From: Xiphophorus maculatus
Lineage: Eukaryota; Chordata; Actinopteri; Cyprinodontiformes; Poeciliidae
DNA: 64,000 nucleotides
Assembly (NCBI RefSeq): GCF_002775205.1
Contig: NC_036456.1
Coordinates: 5,099,463-5,163,462 of the forward strand
Reading direction: 5' to 3'
In this document: positions 36,115-50,965 of the stretch, piece after piece
Numbering within the stretch: the stretch's first letter is position 1
Layout: every line of letters starts with the position of its first letter
Translations under genes and position numbers: made by a program
The notes under the pieces: generated by a model
What the model was told of the DNA's origin: nothing
Seen by the model: only the letters and a program-made list of their open reading frames with translations
Databases searched by the model: none

Positions 36115-38071
36115 CTAAACCCTGTGGTAAACACATTCACTCCAGATGGGATCCTTTCTCCTGTGGGGTCTATCGCGCAGCGCAAAAAAGGCAGCATAAT
36201 ATGCCTTTTGTGCAGTGTAAGCATCCTGGAAAGCAAAAGGTTTGTTAAAATTTTGCACACAGAAAAAAATACAGTAACTGTTATGTTATGTGTATGATAT
36301 TAAATAGAAAAGGACTGATGAAAAAAAATCGCTCACCTTCACATCTGGCTTATGGGATGGCTCTTTTACAGACTCTGCAGGTAAATGCAGAAGTTTACTT
36401 AGTTTTTTGTATATTTATTTACATTTTATACGGAGGAGGATTAGCGCCACAAAAAGAAAAACTCTGACTTTAGTCTTGGGAGAAGAAAGTCAAAATTCTG
36501 AAATTAAAGTCAGAATTTTAGGGAAAAAAGCCAGAATACTTTTTTCTCTGTGACCCTAATCCTAAACATATATGTTCAAATGTGTTTTATTAGCAAAGAT
36601 AAGGTGACAAATTACAAAAAGCAGTTTGCAAATTAATTACCTCTAGAAGCCATTACAGCCATGTCAACAACTGATATCAAGAGTTTCTCATAACTGGCAA
36701 TAAGTCATTTGCATCACTGTGGAGGAATTGTTATCCATTAATTTATTAAGAACTACATGAATATGTTTACGTTGGAGGATTTTCAAGCAAGAGCATCAAA
36801 TTAAGTTGAGTGAAATCAGAATTTGGAGAATACACTTTGGATTTGGATTTAATCTTTGTTCAATGTTGAAACAAGTTTCATAATCTCAAGAAAATAAATG
36901 TGGGGGAAGAAAGAAAAATCTAAAGAAATATATCATGAGTCAAATGTTGATTTTTACTACATTGCATGTATAGGTATGTGGATTTAAAGCTGTTAAGGTT
37001 TTTAAAAAATCTGTTACTTGAATGTTTGAAGCTCCTTTTCTTATGTATCACACACAGCGAGAGAGTCAGTGAAACACTCAGGAGGGAGGTGAAAGAAAAG
37101 GCTCCGGCCCATAAATTAGTCTCCAAGTTGTTGGTATCTGCAGAAACACAGCAACATAAACTTTCTGTTTAAGTTAAAATGGGTCATTTTTGTTTTGTTT
37201 TGCATTGCAGTTGCTCACCTTCTAAGTCCAGCTTTGTTCCTATTCCGAACAGAATGTGTCCACACGAGGCAACCGCACAGTAGTAGGTTCCAGCATGAGA
37301 GGCGTCCAGTTTGCTAATCGGCAGCTTGTACACACAGCTGTGTGTCCGTGCGCTGGATTTGTTCTTGCACAGCTTGTTCTCACCCCCTTTGCTGTGAATG
37401 AGTCCTGGTTCAGAGTATTCAGAGTTTTTAAACCAGTAAACGCTGTGCTCCCCGCCACAGGTCCCAGTTTGTACCGTACAGTTCAGGGTCACAGAGCCTC
37501 CGGGCCGGAGGGTCTCCGATGCTGACTGATCAACTGAAGTTTGCAGCTTGGAACCTGTTTGTTCTACATACACCATTGTGCCTTCAGCGAAATCCAGCAT
37601 GTATAGGTAGCTACTTGCACAGAAGTAAACTGCAGAGTCTGAAATCTTCAGATCTCTTATCTTCAAGTGATTTTTGCCTTTAGTGGTCTCCAGCTCAAAG
37701 CGCGGATTGTTTCTGAATTCATTGTGGAAAGTGGCGTTGGTCTCGTACTTGTAATAGGAGGAGACCAGCCTCGGGTTCTGTCCCAGATTTTGCCTGTACC
37801 AGTAGAACCGTGCGTCCACAATGTTTTCGTAGAAGCATTGCAGAGTCAGGCTGTCTCCCGCTTTAGCGAACACGAAATGTTTGTCTTGGCGAACAGATAA
37901 AACTTTTGGGGTCTTTGTCTGAGCTGTGGGAAAAAGAAAAAAAAAAACCCCGACATGATAAACATATGACAACTTGGTACAGTGCATCGAAATGTGGAAC
38001 TTGTGCATAGACTCACCCATTGTCGCCAAGAACAAGAACATCAGATAGACAACAAAGCGTTTGCCTATCAT
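36115..38071 (-). CDS. NITR-6: NITR with fused V-I exon and altered ITIM
   Basis: Exons (minus): 38017-38071 signal MIGKRFVVYLMFLFLATM; 37219-37923 V plus I fused; 37018-37137 membrane span; 36337-36374 linker KSVKEPSHKPDVK; 36115-36225 tail. Phases 1,1,1,0; 342 residues. V (19-140) has LQCFYEN, YWYRQN, YFCASS and J-like LDFAEGT. I (about 141-253) has TGTCGGEHSVYW and CAVASCGHILFGIGT, all extra cysteines present. The span LWAGAFSFTSLLSVSLTLSLC has no charge. The tail has KAYYAAF, where a tyrosine is kept but the +3 residue is phenylalanine, and a distal CVYHRV. The last exon is clearly related to that of NITR-2 (both end WSECVYHR plus one residue). A hairpin with two CCAAT boxes sits about 75 bp upstream of the start. 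Confidence 0.88.
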
Positions 38072-38143
38072 GGCGTTTAGATTTCTGTTCTGATTGAGAA
38101 GAACCTCGACCCATTTTTCAGTTTTCATAGATAAGGATGTACA

Positions 38144-38176
38144 GGCCAATCAAGCATCAAGGATGCTTGATTGGCC
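38144..38176. promoter_or_regulatory. Perfect hairpin with two opposed CCAAT boxes
   Basis: Arms GGCCAATCAAGCATC (38144-38158) and its exact reverse complement (38162-38176) enclose a 3-nt loop. Each arm holds a CCAAT box. It lies 73-105 bp upstream of the NITR-6 start codon, the usual place for a CCAAT box in TATA-poor promoters. NF-Y binding is inferred, not shown. Confidence 0.6.
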
Positions 38177-40500
38177 AAGCAGAGGTGACGCAACGTCCGG
38201 TATTTCAGAAACTTGGTCACATGTCCACAGTCAGCTTCAGAGCCACATTCTTTCTGTGTCATCCTACTCAAACAATGGCCCTGTGTAAGTGCTAGTTATA
38301 TTGTGTATATACGCTACAGTGAACAGAAAACAGTTAAAGTTTTCATGTTATTTATTCCAATTACAACTATGAACTTTCGTAGATTTTATTGGGATTTAAT
38401 ATTGCAAACACAAGGTGCATCACACTTCTGAAATGGAGGGAAAACAACATGATTTTTCCAGACTTCAACAAATACAAATATGGAAAGATTTCTGAGTCTT
38501 TGTAACTACCTCCCAGTCCTCTAATTGAAAACCTGGCCATATCAAATATGTACCGCTTTACCCTAATATCTGCCATAATACATTGTCAAACCCTTCAAAC
38601 ACCTTCTGGACTATTTATGATAATATGTAAAGATATATGGGTAAAGGTAAAGTTTAAAACAACCCAATTCAAACTTCTTCACTGGAAATGGTATTACATT
38701 GGGCAAGCAGATATAACGCAATGCCTCATATTTAAAAATTAATCTAATCTCCTCTCTGGGATTTGTGGGTCTTAAGCAACACGTCCATCACATGGTGCAT
38801 CTCCAAGAAACAGCCAAAGGATGTAACAGGGTTAAAAAAAATACTTCTTTTATTTTTTAATATGACTGAAACCTTTAGGATTGTGATCAACTTACTTTTA
38901 AATTTTACATTATTATTATTATTATTATTATTATGTGTATCAGTGTTTTAGATCAAATAAAGTACAAACTGAAAAAAATACATTATGTGCCGCTCACTTC
39001 TTTAAAAGGAAGTTAAAATCTACTGTCACTCATAAGGAATACTCCGTTGTGTTTGGGATTTGAGGGTGCGCTCTTATTACCATGGTTACTCAGATTGATG
39101 GAAAAGAAACAAAATGTCCAGTTTTGCGTCTTTGTATAGTAATTGTTGAGTTCAAAGCGTTCAGAACAGACATGAAAGAAAAATGAGCCCAAATGTGACT
39201 TCCAATAATTTATTTGACTGAAAACTGACACTTAGATTGATGACAGAAAACTAACTGAAGATAGAAGGAAAGGCAACTACTGGAAAGACTTATCAGTTAT
39301 TTACATTGTGTAAAAGTTTGTCAAAATTACTGATGAAAGACAATAAAGTATCCGAAAGCAAGGCGCAGAAGACATGACACTTCAAATACATGTACAAAAA
39401 AAAGTTATTTTAAAATTTATAACAATGAAATAGATCTTATCAGTGAAAATATTTTACTACATTGAGTCAAAAAAGTCCATATATCCGTCCATCACCTGTA
39501 GGCACTAGTCCAACACAGGACTAACAATTATAAACACGCACACACACACACACACCTACATAAAGACAATTTAGAGTAACCAATTGTTTTTGAAAACTAA
39601 ATGTCAATCCCAAAATGCTCCAACATAAATAAAAGTTCCTTTACAGAAACATTTTTACATCAAGAGAGGTTTAACAATTTAGCTGCTAATCAAAAGAAAC
39701 AGGATGTACCCCCTGTAGATTTGCTTTAAGATAAGTTCTTGAAACTACATCCAAGAGTTTCAAAATAATCCTGAGTCTGTGTGCGCACAGCTGTGGTGAT
39801 TGTGAGGTTGCTTTATTGTGGCAACCCTGTGGAGGAAAGGGCCAAAACGACATCAACCTGCGGCTCTGCTCAGGCTGTAACCTTCCACATGGACAGGATG
39901 TGTTTGTACGTGCCTGGAGATGAGAGTCGGCATCTCCCAGTACGTCGTCTGGTGTTTCAACCCAAACTGAAGAGGTTGAGACGTTAACATGTCTAGGTGT
40001 CACTTTGCAGATGTAGTTCCCATAAAAACTTGGTTTCTGTATGACAGTAAGTCACGCATCACAAGTAGTGTCAAAAGTCAGTGTTAGGACAAAAAAAGGG
40101 GTTTTTTGTCCTTCTGGGGTTTTCTTTTCCTTTTTGTTCATCTGTGGTTCCGTTGGTTGTCCACCGGATAGCGCCAGAGGCTGCCTCCCAGGCAAGGTGT
40201 TACCTGCGGTTCAGCACACCTGTTGGTCATCATCTAATCATCCTGAGGTTTAAGAGGAGGGGACTGACTGCACTTCTTTGCCTGAGTGTTTGCCAGTGAT
40301 GATACATCGAGCCTACCCTGACTTACTCTCTGTGTTTTCACCCAGCGAATCTTCTCTAAGTAATCTGTAGCCGGGGCATTTTGTCCTGGAAGTATAGTGT
40401 TGCGCATTCTTCCTTTGCCCATATATGGAAGACGCTGTGACAGAGCGCAGCTGGTTCATTAGCCAGACAGGTAATCAGCAGCTGCATTTAAAAGCAGGTA
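38177..40500. other. Gene-free stretch above NITR-6
   Basis: At 38510-38720 a plus-strand peptide with TTQFKLLHWKWYY resembles an L1/Tx1-type reverse-transcriptase segment, badly decayed. TTA repeats occur at 38911-38932 and CA repeats at 39537-39556. From 40100 to 40460 the sequence looks LTR-like, but I cannot define its ends. Confidence 0.35.
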
Positions 40501-40982
40501 GATTGCTGAAGAGATCAGATCTAAAATAGGAAAGCATGAGAATGGGGCTTGTAATTATTGCAATCAGGTGGAAACAGTGGAGCATGTCTTGTTAGAATGT
40601 GATAAATACTCAGAGGAACGCCAGATTTTAAAGTCGTTACTAAGCAGAAAGAATATAGGACTGTCTATGATTAGTCTATTAGATAATAAATCAAGTTATG
40701 TTAGAAATCTCTTATTTAGGTTCTTAAATAACACTGGGTTAATGAGTCGTATTTAAGATATGAACAAGTATTTGTGTGTATGCCAGTGCATGCTCATGCA
40801 TTAATTCAGGTATTAATGAGTGTGTTAGGATGTGAATTTGCACATCCTACACATCATTGAGGTGGATTTAATTCCCTCTGAGATCTCTGATGACCACACT
40901 CCAGTCTGGTAGGTGGCGGTAAATGCACCTTAAGTTGGATGCCAGCCGCCAATAAAAAACAAAAGAAGAAGAAGAAGAAGAG
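40500..40982 (+). mobile_element. LINE 3' end (I/Nimb-like) with GAA tail
   Basis: The peptide carries CNYCNQVETVEHVLLEC, the C-x2-C-x8-H-x4-C finger at the end of I/R1-type reverse transcriptases, and stops near 40756. The 3' UTR has GGTGGCGGTAAATGCACC and ends in GAA repeats. 5'-truncated. Clade assignment is tentative. Confidence 0.75.
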
Positions 40983-41079
40983 ATCAGATCCCAGGCTGAT
41001 GATTCCTACAGAGGAGAGATACTTCTAGCCAGTGACGTACAGAGCACCACTGACTGGTGAAGGCAGTTTCTCATAATTA

Positions 41080-42835
41080 TCTGACTACTTAAGGTGCTTG
41101 TCTAATTTGATGTCTTTTATGTGTAGGTTGGCCTGTTTCAGTTTTTGCTTTAGTTTAGAATTTCTTTCCTTTTTTGGGGGTTAGTTATTATTGATTAAAA
41201 GTATTTTCTTTTTGGCTAGTTTTGTTGAAGGGGAGTTTTTATTGTCTAGCCTTTTGGCTTGTTTTAAATAATAAAAAAGGACCTGTGCTGTCTCTGGGTC
41301 CCAAGCTATTGTATTCAGATTGAGGAGACTAGTGGAAGGGGAGTTTTTCTTTCCTTTGCTGTATCACCAGGGCTTTCTTTGTGTGAGTGTGTTTTTGTTT
41401 GGGAACACTTGGGTGCATTTAGTTGTATTTGTGTTTTCTTTATTTATCCTCCCCCAAACAGTCTGTTATTTAATTGGGTTTAATTGTCTCTTAGCTTGAG
41501 GTTTCCAGGGCCAGCATAGACTTTTGCTTTAACTTGTGGTCAATTTTGTATAATAAAATAAACTCTCTGTCCAAAGGAACTTATGAAATTAATAAACTGT
41601 ATTTAATTTGCAACAGTGCCTCTGATAATTCTTACAAACGCATCTGTGTGATCTGGTAAATAGAGGATTTAAGGCTCTCCACACATAACAGAAATTATAC
41701 CCCCAAGGTCATAAATCCTTTGTCTCCGTGTTCCTAGCGACGCCGTGTGATGATCTCGTTCTGGCCCTTTGGATAACCCTTCCTCGTGACGCCGTAGTGA
41801 CTACCCACTGGTTGCCCTAGTTCCACTTCCATCTCCTCAGTTGGATCTCAAGCCGAACCCGGACCTGCCAGTTAGCAGTGCCGCTCCTCTACCTCCCTCC
41901 ACTCCAGAATCTACCTGTCCCTCCTTCACCGCAGAGTTTTGTGCATGACGGCACTAAGACCACCTACCTTTCTTAAAGCAGAAGAAAGGTCAGGGCACTC
42001 CAATGCGCTGCCAGAACTGAACCAGCAGCACACTTCAGTTTTAACGTTTTTATCATCCAGCTGTCATCTCATTTCTGCTTGTTTTTTATTAATTTGTAAT
42101 AAAACTGAATCGTCTTACACCGAGACAATTTAAAGTCTGTGTTTAATGTCCATGGCGGCGCTAAGACCGCCTACATTCTCTCCCTGTTGTCAGGACGAGC
42201 TTCAGATTGAACTGAGGCTCGTTTTCCAGACCCCACTAATTTTGGCTGCACATTTGAGGATTTTCTGCAGGAGTTTAAACAGGTTTTCAGACAGGACCCA
42301 GATAAAACCTTTAACTCCCGGGAATTATGGACAATTAAGCAGGGTCAAAGAACAGTGGCAGATTTTGCCATCGATTTCAGGATAAAGGCAGCTTCTAACT
42401 GGAATGCTGCAGCTCTTAAGAGCGCTTATTTTCACGCGCTAAATGAAAACATAAAAGACGAGCCCGAGACTCTGGAAGAGCTCATAAATCAGACGATCCG
42501 ACTGGATAACAGGATTCGATCTCGCACCAGAGAACGGAACCGTAGGAATCCTGTCCAATCAGAACCAGCATCCACTTCCGTTCACCCAGCTGCTAGCTCG
42601 CATGACACCACCGAACCTGAGCCAATGCAGATCGGCAGTACTCAGCTCTCGCCAGAAGAGCTGCAAAGACCCATTACTTCCCGTCTCTGCCTGTACTGTG
42701 GTTCGCCGGACCATTTCATTTAACGCTTTTATCGTCCATCTGTCATCTCATTTCTGCTTGTTTTTTATTGTTAATTTGTAATAAAACTGAATCATTTTAC
42801 AGAGACAATTTAAAGTCTGTGTTTAATGTTATTTT
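41080..42835 (+). mobile_element. Ty3/Gypsy LTR-element fossil with gag piece
   Basis: A gag region of the Sushi/PEG10 type is recognisable from about 41820 to 42722, with capsid-like text and a first zinc-knuckle half, CLYCGSPDHF, at the end. The 41080-41650 stretch looks like LTR or untranslated sequence. A direct repeat of about 110 bp flanks the gag piece (about 42034-42148 and 42722-42831). No pol is seen. The copy is broken, with several breaks, and probably old. Confidence 0.7.
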
Positions 42836-45800
42836 TTTAGATTGCAGTAAATTCACTGAATGACGTTTGTTTCAATCAAAAGACATAAATCTGCACTTGT
42901 ATTGTAAAAAAAAAGATTTGGGCAATTCTTTCTTGTATATCATATATAATTGAATATTGCGAAATTGTATTCAATAAACATTATACTATTGATTTCTTTA
43001 CTCCTGTCGTGTTCTGCATGTGGGTTAAAAACCTAGATCCAAACATGACAGTCAGCAAAACAGGGGAACTCAATAAAGGTGTCGTAGTGATTCTTCTGCC
43101 TTGTTAATTTTCTATTCATCTCAACACTGATAAGAAAGTCAAAGTTTTTTTGTAATGTCGTCATAATAAAGTCATAATAACATTGTTGAACAATGTATTA
43201 CATTAACACTTAAGTGTGAGGATTGCTTAGATATACAGTATTTTTATAACATTGTTTCAATACAAGAGACAGGCCATGACATCTTTAAAACAGTTGTCTC
43301 TGGGTTATTAACTAGAAAGGCTTCAGGGGAATTTGATTTCTGAATCTATATATGGGAACTATATATATATATACTGTACATATACAGTATATATGATGAA
43401 GATCATCCTCGTGGATGCGGATGTTTCATACTCTTAAATCTCCCATCTCTGCTTTAAACTTTTCCAGATCTTTTCTTAAATAAGACACCAGAAGTCATTT
43501 GTTTGGATTCAGATTCAAATAGGGTATACCTTATCTACCCTACCTTTGTGTTTTCAATCTGTTTAACTGATTCTTTATGTTAATACTTTACTTTTACTAT
43601 ATTTGAAATGCCCGGTTATTTGAGCTATATGCCCGAGTAAGATTTCCTTCTCACATTGACAGAGTAAATAAATAAACTGCTGTGGTTTTCACCCGAATCA
43701 CTCACTGACAGTAAGCGAGAATGGCAACAGCAACACTCTTCTAAGAAATCAAAATAGGTCAGAAGCACGAGGGGCTACAGCTTTGCGGTACCACTTGATT
43801 TTTGCTCCACTGTGCCTCTCGGGCTTCAAAGCAGAAAATTCAGGTCAGTTTTGAGGTGATAAGTTTCCTGTGGACTCCTGCAATGAAAAGCAAGACCACA
43901 TGTGGGGCCCATGTTGGAGGCATTTTGCTGCTCGCAGTATAAATATCTTTTCATTTCTCAAACCGAGTGCCTTTATATGAAGATGGTGAAGGCACGTTTT
44001 GAATTAATAAAAAAAAAAATTCCAAGATAAAGTAAAGTCAGGGCTACAACCCCTTTCGTTTGGATCGCCGTCAAAAACAATTCTTGAACTTTACCCGTTT
44101 GCCGTCTTATGACATGTTTTGATGTATTGAATTTGAAAGGTCATGGAAAAAAAATAAGAAAAACAAGCACAGTCCATCTATGTATAACCTATATTCTAAT
44201 TTCAAATGTTACATAAAGGCCTCAGAGGTTTGTTAAAGCATATTAGTGAACATTGGTTGAAACTTGGTGTTGTGCTTTTGGCATTTTTCTCCTTCCGTCT
44301 GCGTTAATCCTGGTGGTCAAAATCCTGGTGTTCTTTACTTTCCCCTCTCTTAAACTTCTTCATGTTTTTAAAAAGCAGATTTAATCCTTTTCTTGGCTCT
44401 GCAGTCGTTTGTTCATCACAAACCAGGACAAACCGCACAGACGCACTCTTTCAAACCAAAGACCAGCTGCCGTCTGTTGTAGACATTCACATGCAGCCCG
44501 ATTTCGCGGTCGTTAGCAATAACCAACGTTGCAATGTTTCTGAGACGGTGGGATGCAGCTGCGCTGTGATCACTCACGTTGCTTTTAATTCATATTCGTC
44601 TTGTTATGCTTCTGCGGGTGAAGATAAAAAAAAGGGGGCAAAGCTTTGACACCATAGCTTCAAGCCACCCTCTACCAATATTGTCAAACCAAACCAACAG
44701 CGAGACCTAACAATCTGAGACCGGAAAAAAACAGGTCATGACCGGTCTCAAGCCCTCCATCCCTGTTAAGAAGAGACATGGTAGAGGTCTTACTGTAAAG
44801 CCACATGAACTAAGACACACCGTCAAAGCTACGACCACAAAGACATGTCAGTAGCAGGGTTGACTAAACCAATGGAGCTGAAGTTGACGTAAACAACCTG
44901 GACCAGAGCAGAAACCCAGCAGCGACAAGTAGTTTCCGTGTTCAATGTTAGCTGCTGGTTGTAGATCTTAAAAACTTTACTTTCCTTAGGAGGCAAAGGG
45001 CTGAAGTTCAAGAAAACATGTACCCTTTAAATCCTGTATAATGACAAATGTTACAAGGACTTGAACAAAGAGCAGAAGATCCGTAGGTGGAGCAGCACAC
45101 AGCAATCTTTGATTGAAGTGGCCGCATTCATGTCCTGTCTCTCTGCTTCTTGTAAGCTTGTTTCTGCAAACCTTTTCATCTTGTGTCAAGACCACATTCA
45201 AGTTTTGTGAGATGAAGTAAAGAAACCGCCATCGTCATTGTGATTAACTGGGTTATATGGCAAAGCAGACAATTGCCCTCTGCTGGTAAGCATCCGATAC
45301 TGCTCACTTAGTTGCACTGAAATAATTGTATCTGTCAGCGTACTAAAGATCTTTCATAGTAAAAAAATAAAATAAAAAAATCTTAAATCGCAATGAGAAA
45401 ACTTTGAGAAACATTAATTATCTGTTGTAAATATTTCTGAAAAGCCAAACTTCACTGATGTAAACTATAATGCAAGTTTCTAATGATGTGCAGCACTTTG
45501 AAACCGCCTTGCTGCTGAAATGTGCGATGCAAACAAACTTGATTGGTTGACTTGGTACAAAGAAAAGACAATCGGCTCAAAAGGTTTGCATGGCACCATG
45601 GGTACCCAAACATGTGACACCGTGTGTTTGTTTTTCAGATGTAAAATAGTTGTTTGGGAAGCCTGGGAGTCAGATTACAATTGCAACGTCACTCTGTTCT
45701 TTATTTTCAAGAGGTGTTGCGCAACAGCACCATTTTGCATGAAAAACAAAATTATCTCCTCGAATTACCCTAAAAGGGCTGAAATCTTTCATGATTCAAT

Positions 45801-46070
45801 TTTTTTTTTTTTTTTTTCATTTTTGTTCTGTAGTTAGCTGCGTTAACCTGTTACATTAGCAACAGTCAAACAGGGATTGCAGAATCTTATTTCGATATAG
45901 CGCCTTGGTCACCAAGTTGAGCTGTTTTAGATTTGCCTGAACCAATCATATTGCCATTCCTGTTTAGAATAACCAGCCTGCACTGAAACGACTTTTAAAC
46001 ACTGAGTGTTTCAATAGTTAAGGTTGTATTTTTCCATTGGCATCTCCTTCTACCTCTGCAGGTCTTTGAG
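42836..46070. other. Gene-free stretch
   Basis: Contains a segment at 43755-43880 that resembles 29301-29430 (see findings), an ATATAT-rich palindrome near 43358-43400 and poly-T. No gene was recognised. Confidence 0.4.
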
Positions 46071-46078
46071 TGTCCAGC

Positions 46079-46461
46079 TGTCATGAATTGCGGTGTAGGG
46101 CTGGTGAGGCAGACGCTGTAGACCCAGGATGCGATAAATAAATGAGTTTAATAATGAATGTCCAGAATAACACAGTCCAACATGGTCCAAACAACGGGCA
46201 GCACGGCCGAGTGGAAGCCAGGGCCCGACGCCGGTAGCAACCGTTACACCAATGGACGAGACGACGGACTGGGTACACAGACTAGAAGTCAAACGAGACG
46301 AGGACCCAACAAAGACACAGACGCACAGGTGACACTAAATACACAGGAGGTAATCAGGGAGCGAGAAACACCTGGGAGTAATCGAGGGGAGACAGGACAA
46401 CGAAGAGACTCAAGGACACAGAAACTCGAAATAAATACACAGAAAAACACAGATCATGACA
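46079..46461 (-). mobile_element. Solo LTR with 5-bp duplication
   Basis: 383 bp beginning TGTCATGA and ending TCATGACA, flanked by CCAGC at 46074-46078 and 46462-46466. TG...CA ends plus a 5-bp duplication fit an LTR retrotransposon that lost its interior by recombination. Orientation is tentative. A relative lies at 49137-49412. Fossil; looks fairly whole as an LTR. Confidence 0.75.
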
Positions 46462-46929
46462 CCAGCTTTGGTCCTCTGTGGTGAATTTTGCTTTTGTTGC
46501 CTCTGAGGTTCTTCTATTAGAAACATATCAAGTTCATCAAATACTACATGGCATTCAGGTCTACTGGTCAATTTTTCTTTTTTGCTTTAAGGATCTAATT
46601 AGATTCAACTTAAAAATATTACAATTGCATACATGGAATTGGATGAACATGGATGGATTGGAGTAAAATGTCCAGCCCTGAATCTGGACCGTAACTTTAA
46701 AAAAAAAAAATGGTTCGACAATTTTTTAAAATGATTTAATGTACTGGTAGCAGCTTCTGAAAAACTGAAGTTCGTAGTTTAAGGAACTTCAAGTTGTGAT
46801 TCTTTAATTTTAATAGATAAACATTGAACAGTTAGCAATGTTTGCACAAAACACAGTAAAGAAATTGGTCAAGTCAAGTGAAATTCATAAAGTCCATTTC
46901 AGCAATAATCATCAAAGATACATCAAATA

Positions 46930-47135
46930 CAGTTATTATTAATCAGATGCAATTCTAAACAGGTGGAAGTCAGTGTTTGAACAGTTTTGCAGTTTTCTGA
47001 AATTTTGTTCCAGATTTGAGGAGGATAGAAGCTGGCTGCTGCTTCTCCATGTTTGGTTCTGGTTCTGTGGATGCTGAGCAGAACCAGAACCAGGAGACCT
47101 GAGAGGTCTGGAAGGTTGATTGGAGAAAACATAAT
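46930..47135 (-). mobile_element. LINE-like fragment
   Basis: The minus strand resembles a LINE C-terminus (SSNLEQNFRKLQNCSNTDF). It contains a 13-bp inverted repeat, GGTTCTGGTTCTG. Probably L2-related; weak evidence. Confidence 0.4.
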
Positions 47136-47369
47136 TTGCTTGTTTCAACACCAAGTGGTGCTCGCAGGACATTCGTGTAACACGTGCAGCTACACTCACG
47201 CAGTGGCGTTTCCTCAGGAGAGACATTTGCCTGCACTTACATACGGCCGTGGTGCCAAACCATTTGCATCAAAAGCCTTAAGACACGTTTTCAAAGACTC
47301 AAAAACCTATTTGGTCCTCACACAACGTGCATTCGTGACAGTAGGTGTCTCCTACAGAGGAGGATCACG

Positions 47370-50820
<3,451 letters not shown>

Positions 50821-50965
50821 GATCCAAAATATAATCCAATATTCATTTATGATAGCTCATTTGTATCATGTATTTAAATTCTCCATACATAAGACCGCTG
50901 CATGCTGCCTCTACCAGCACGTCGTCCTCCACACATTGAAATGTGCAGAGCTTTGCACTGTGGCG

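Noticed and set aside
39686-40003. Overlapping ORFs of 68-105 residues on both strands
   Set aside because: No domain and no splice-site support; likely chance in GC-richer repeat-derived sequence.
44362-44649. 95-residue ORF with several cysteines
   Set aside because: No recognised fold, no supporting exon next to it.
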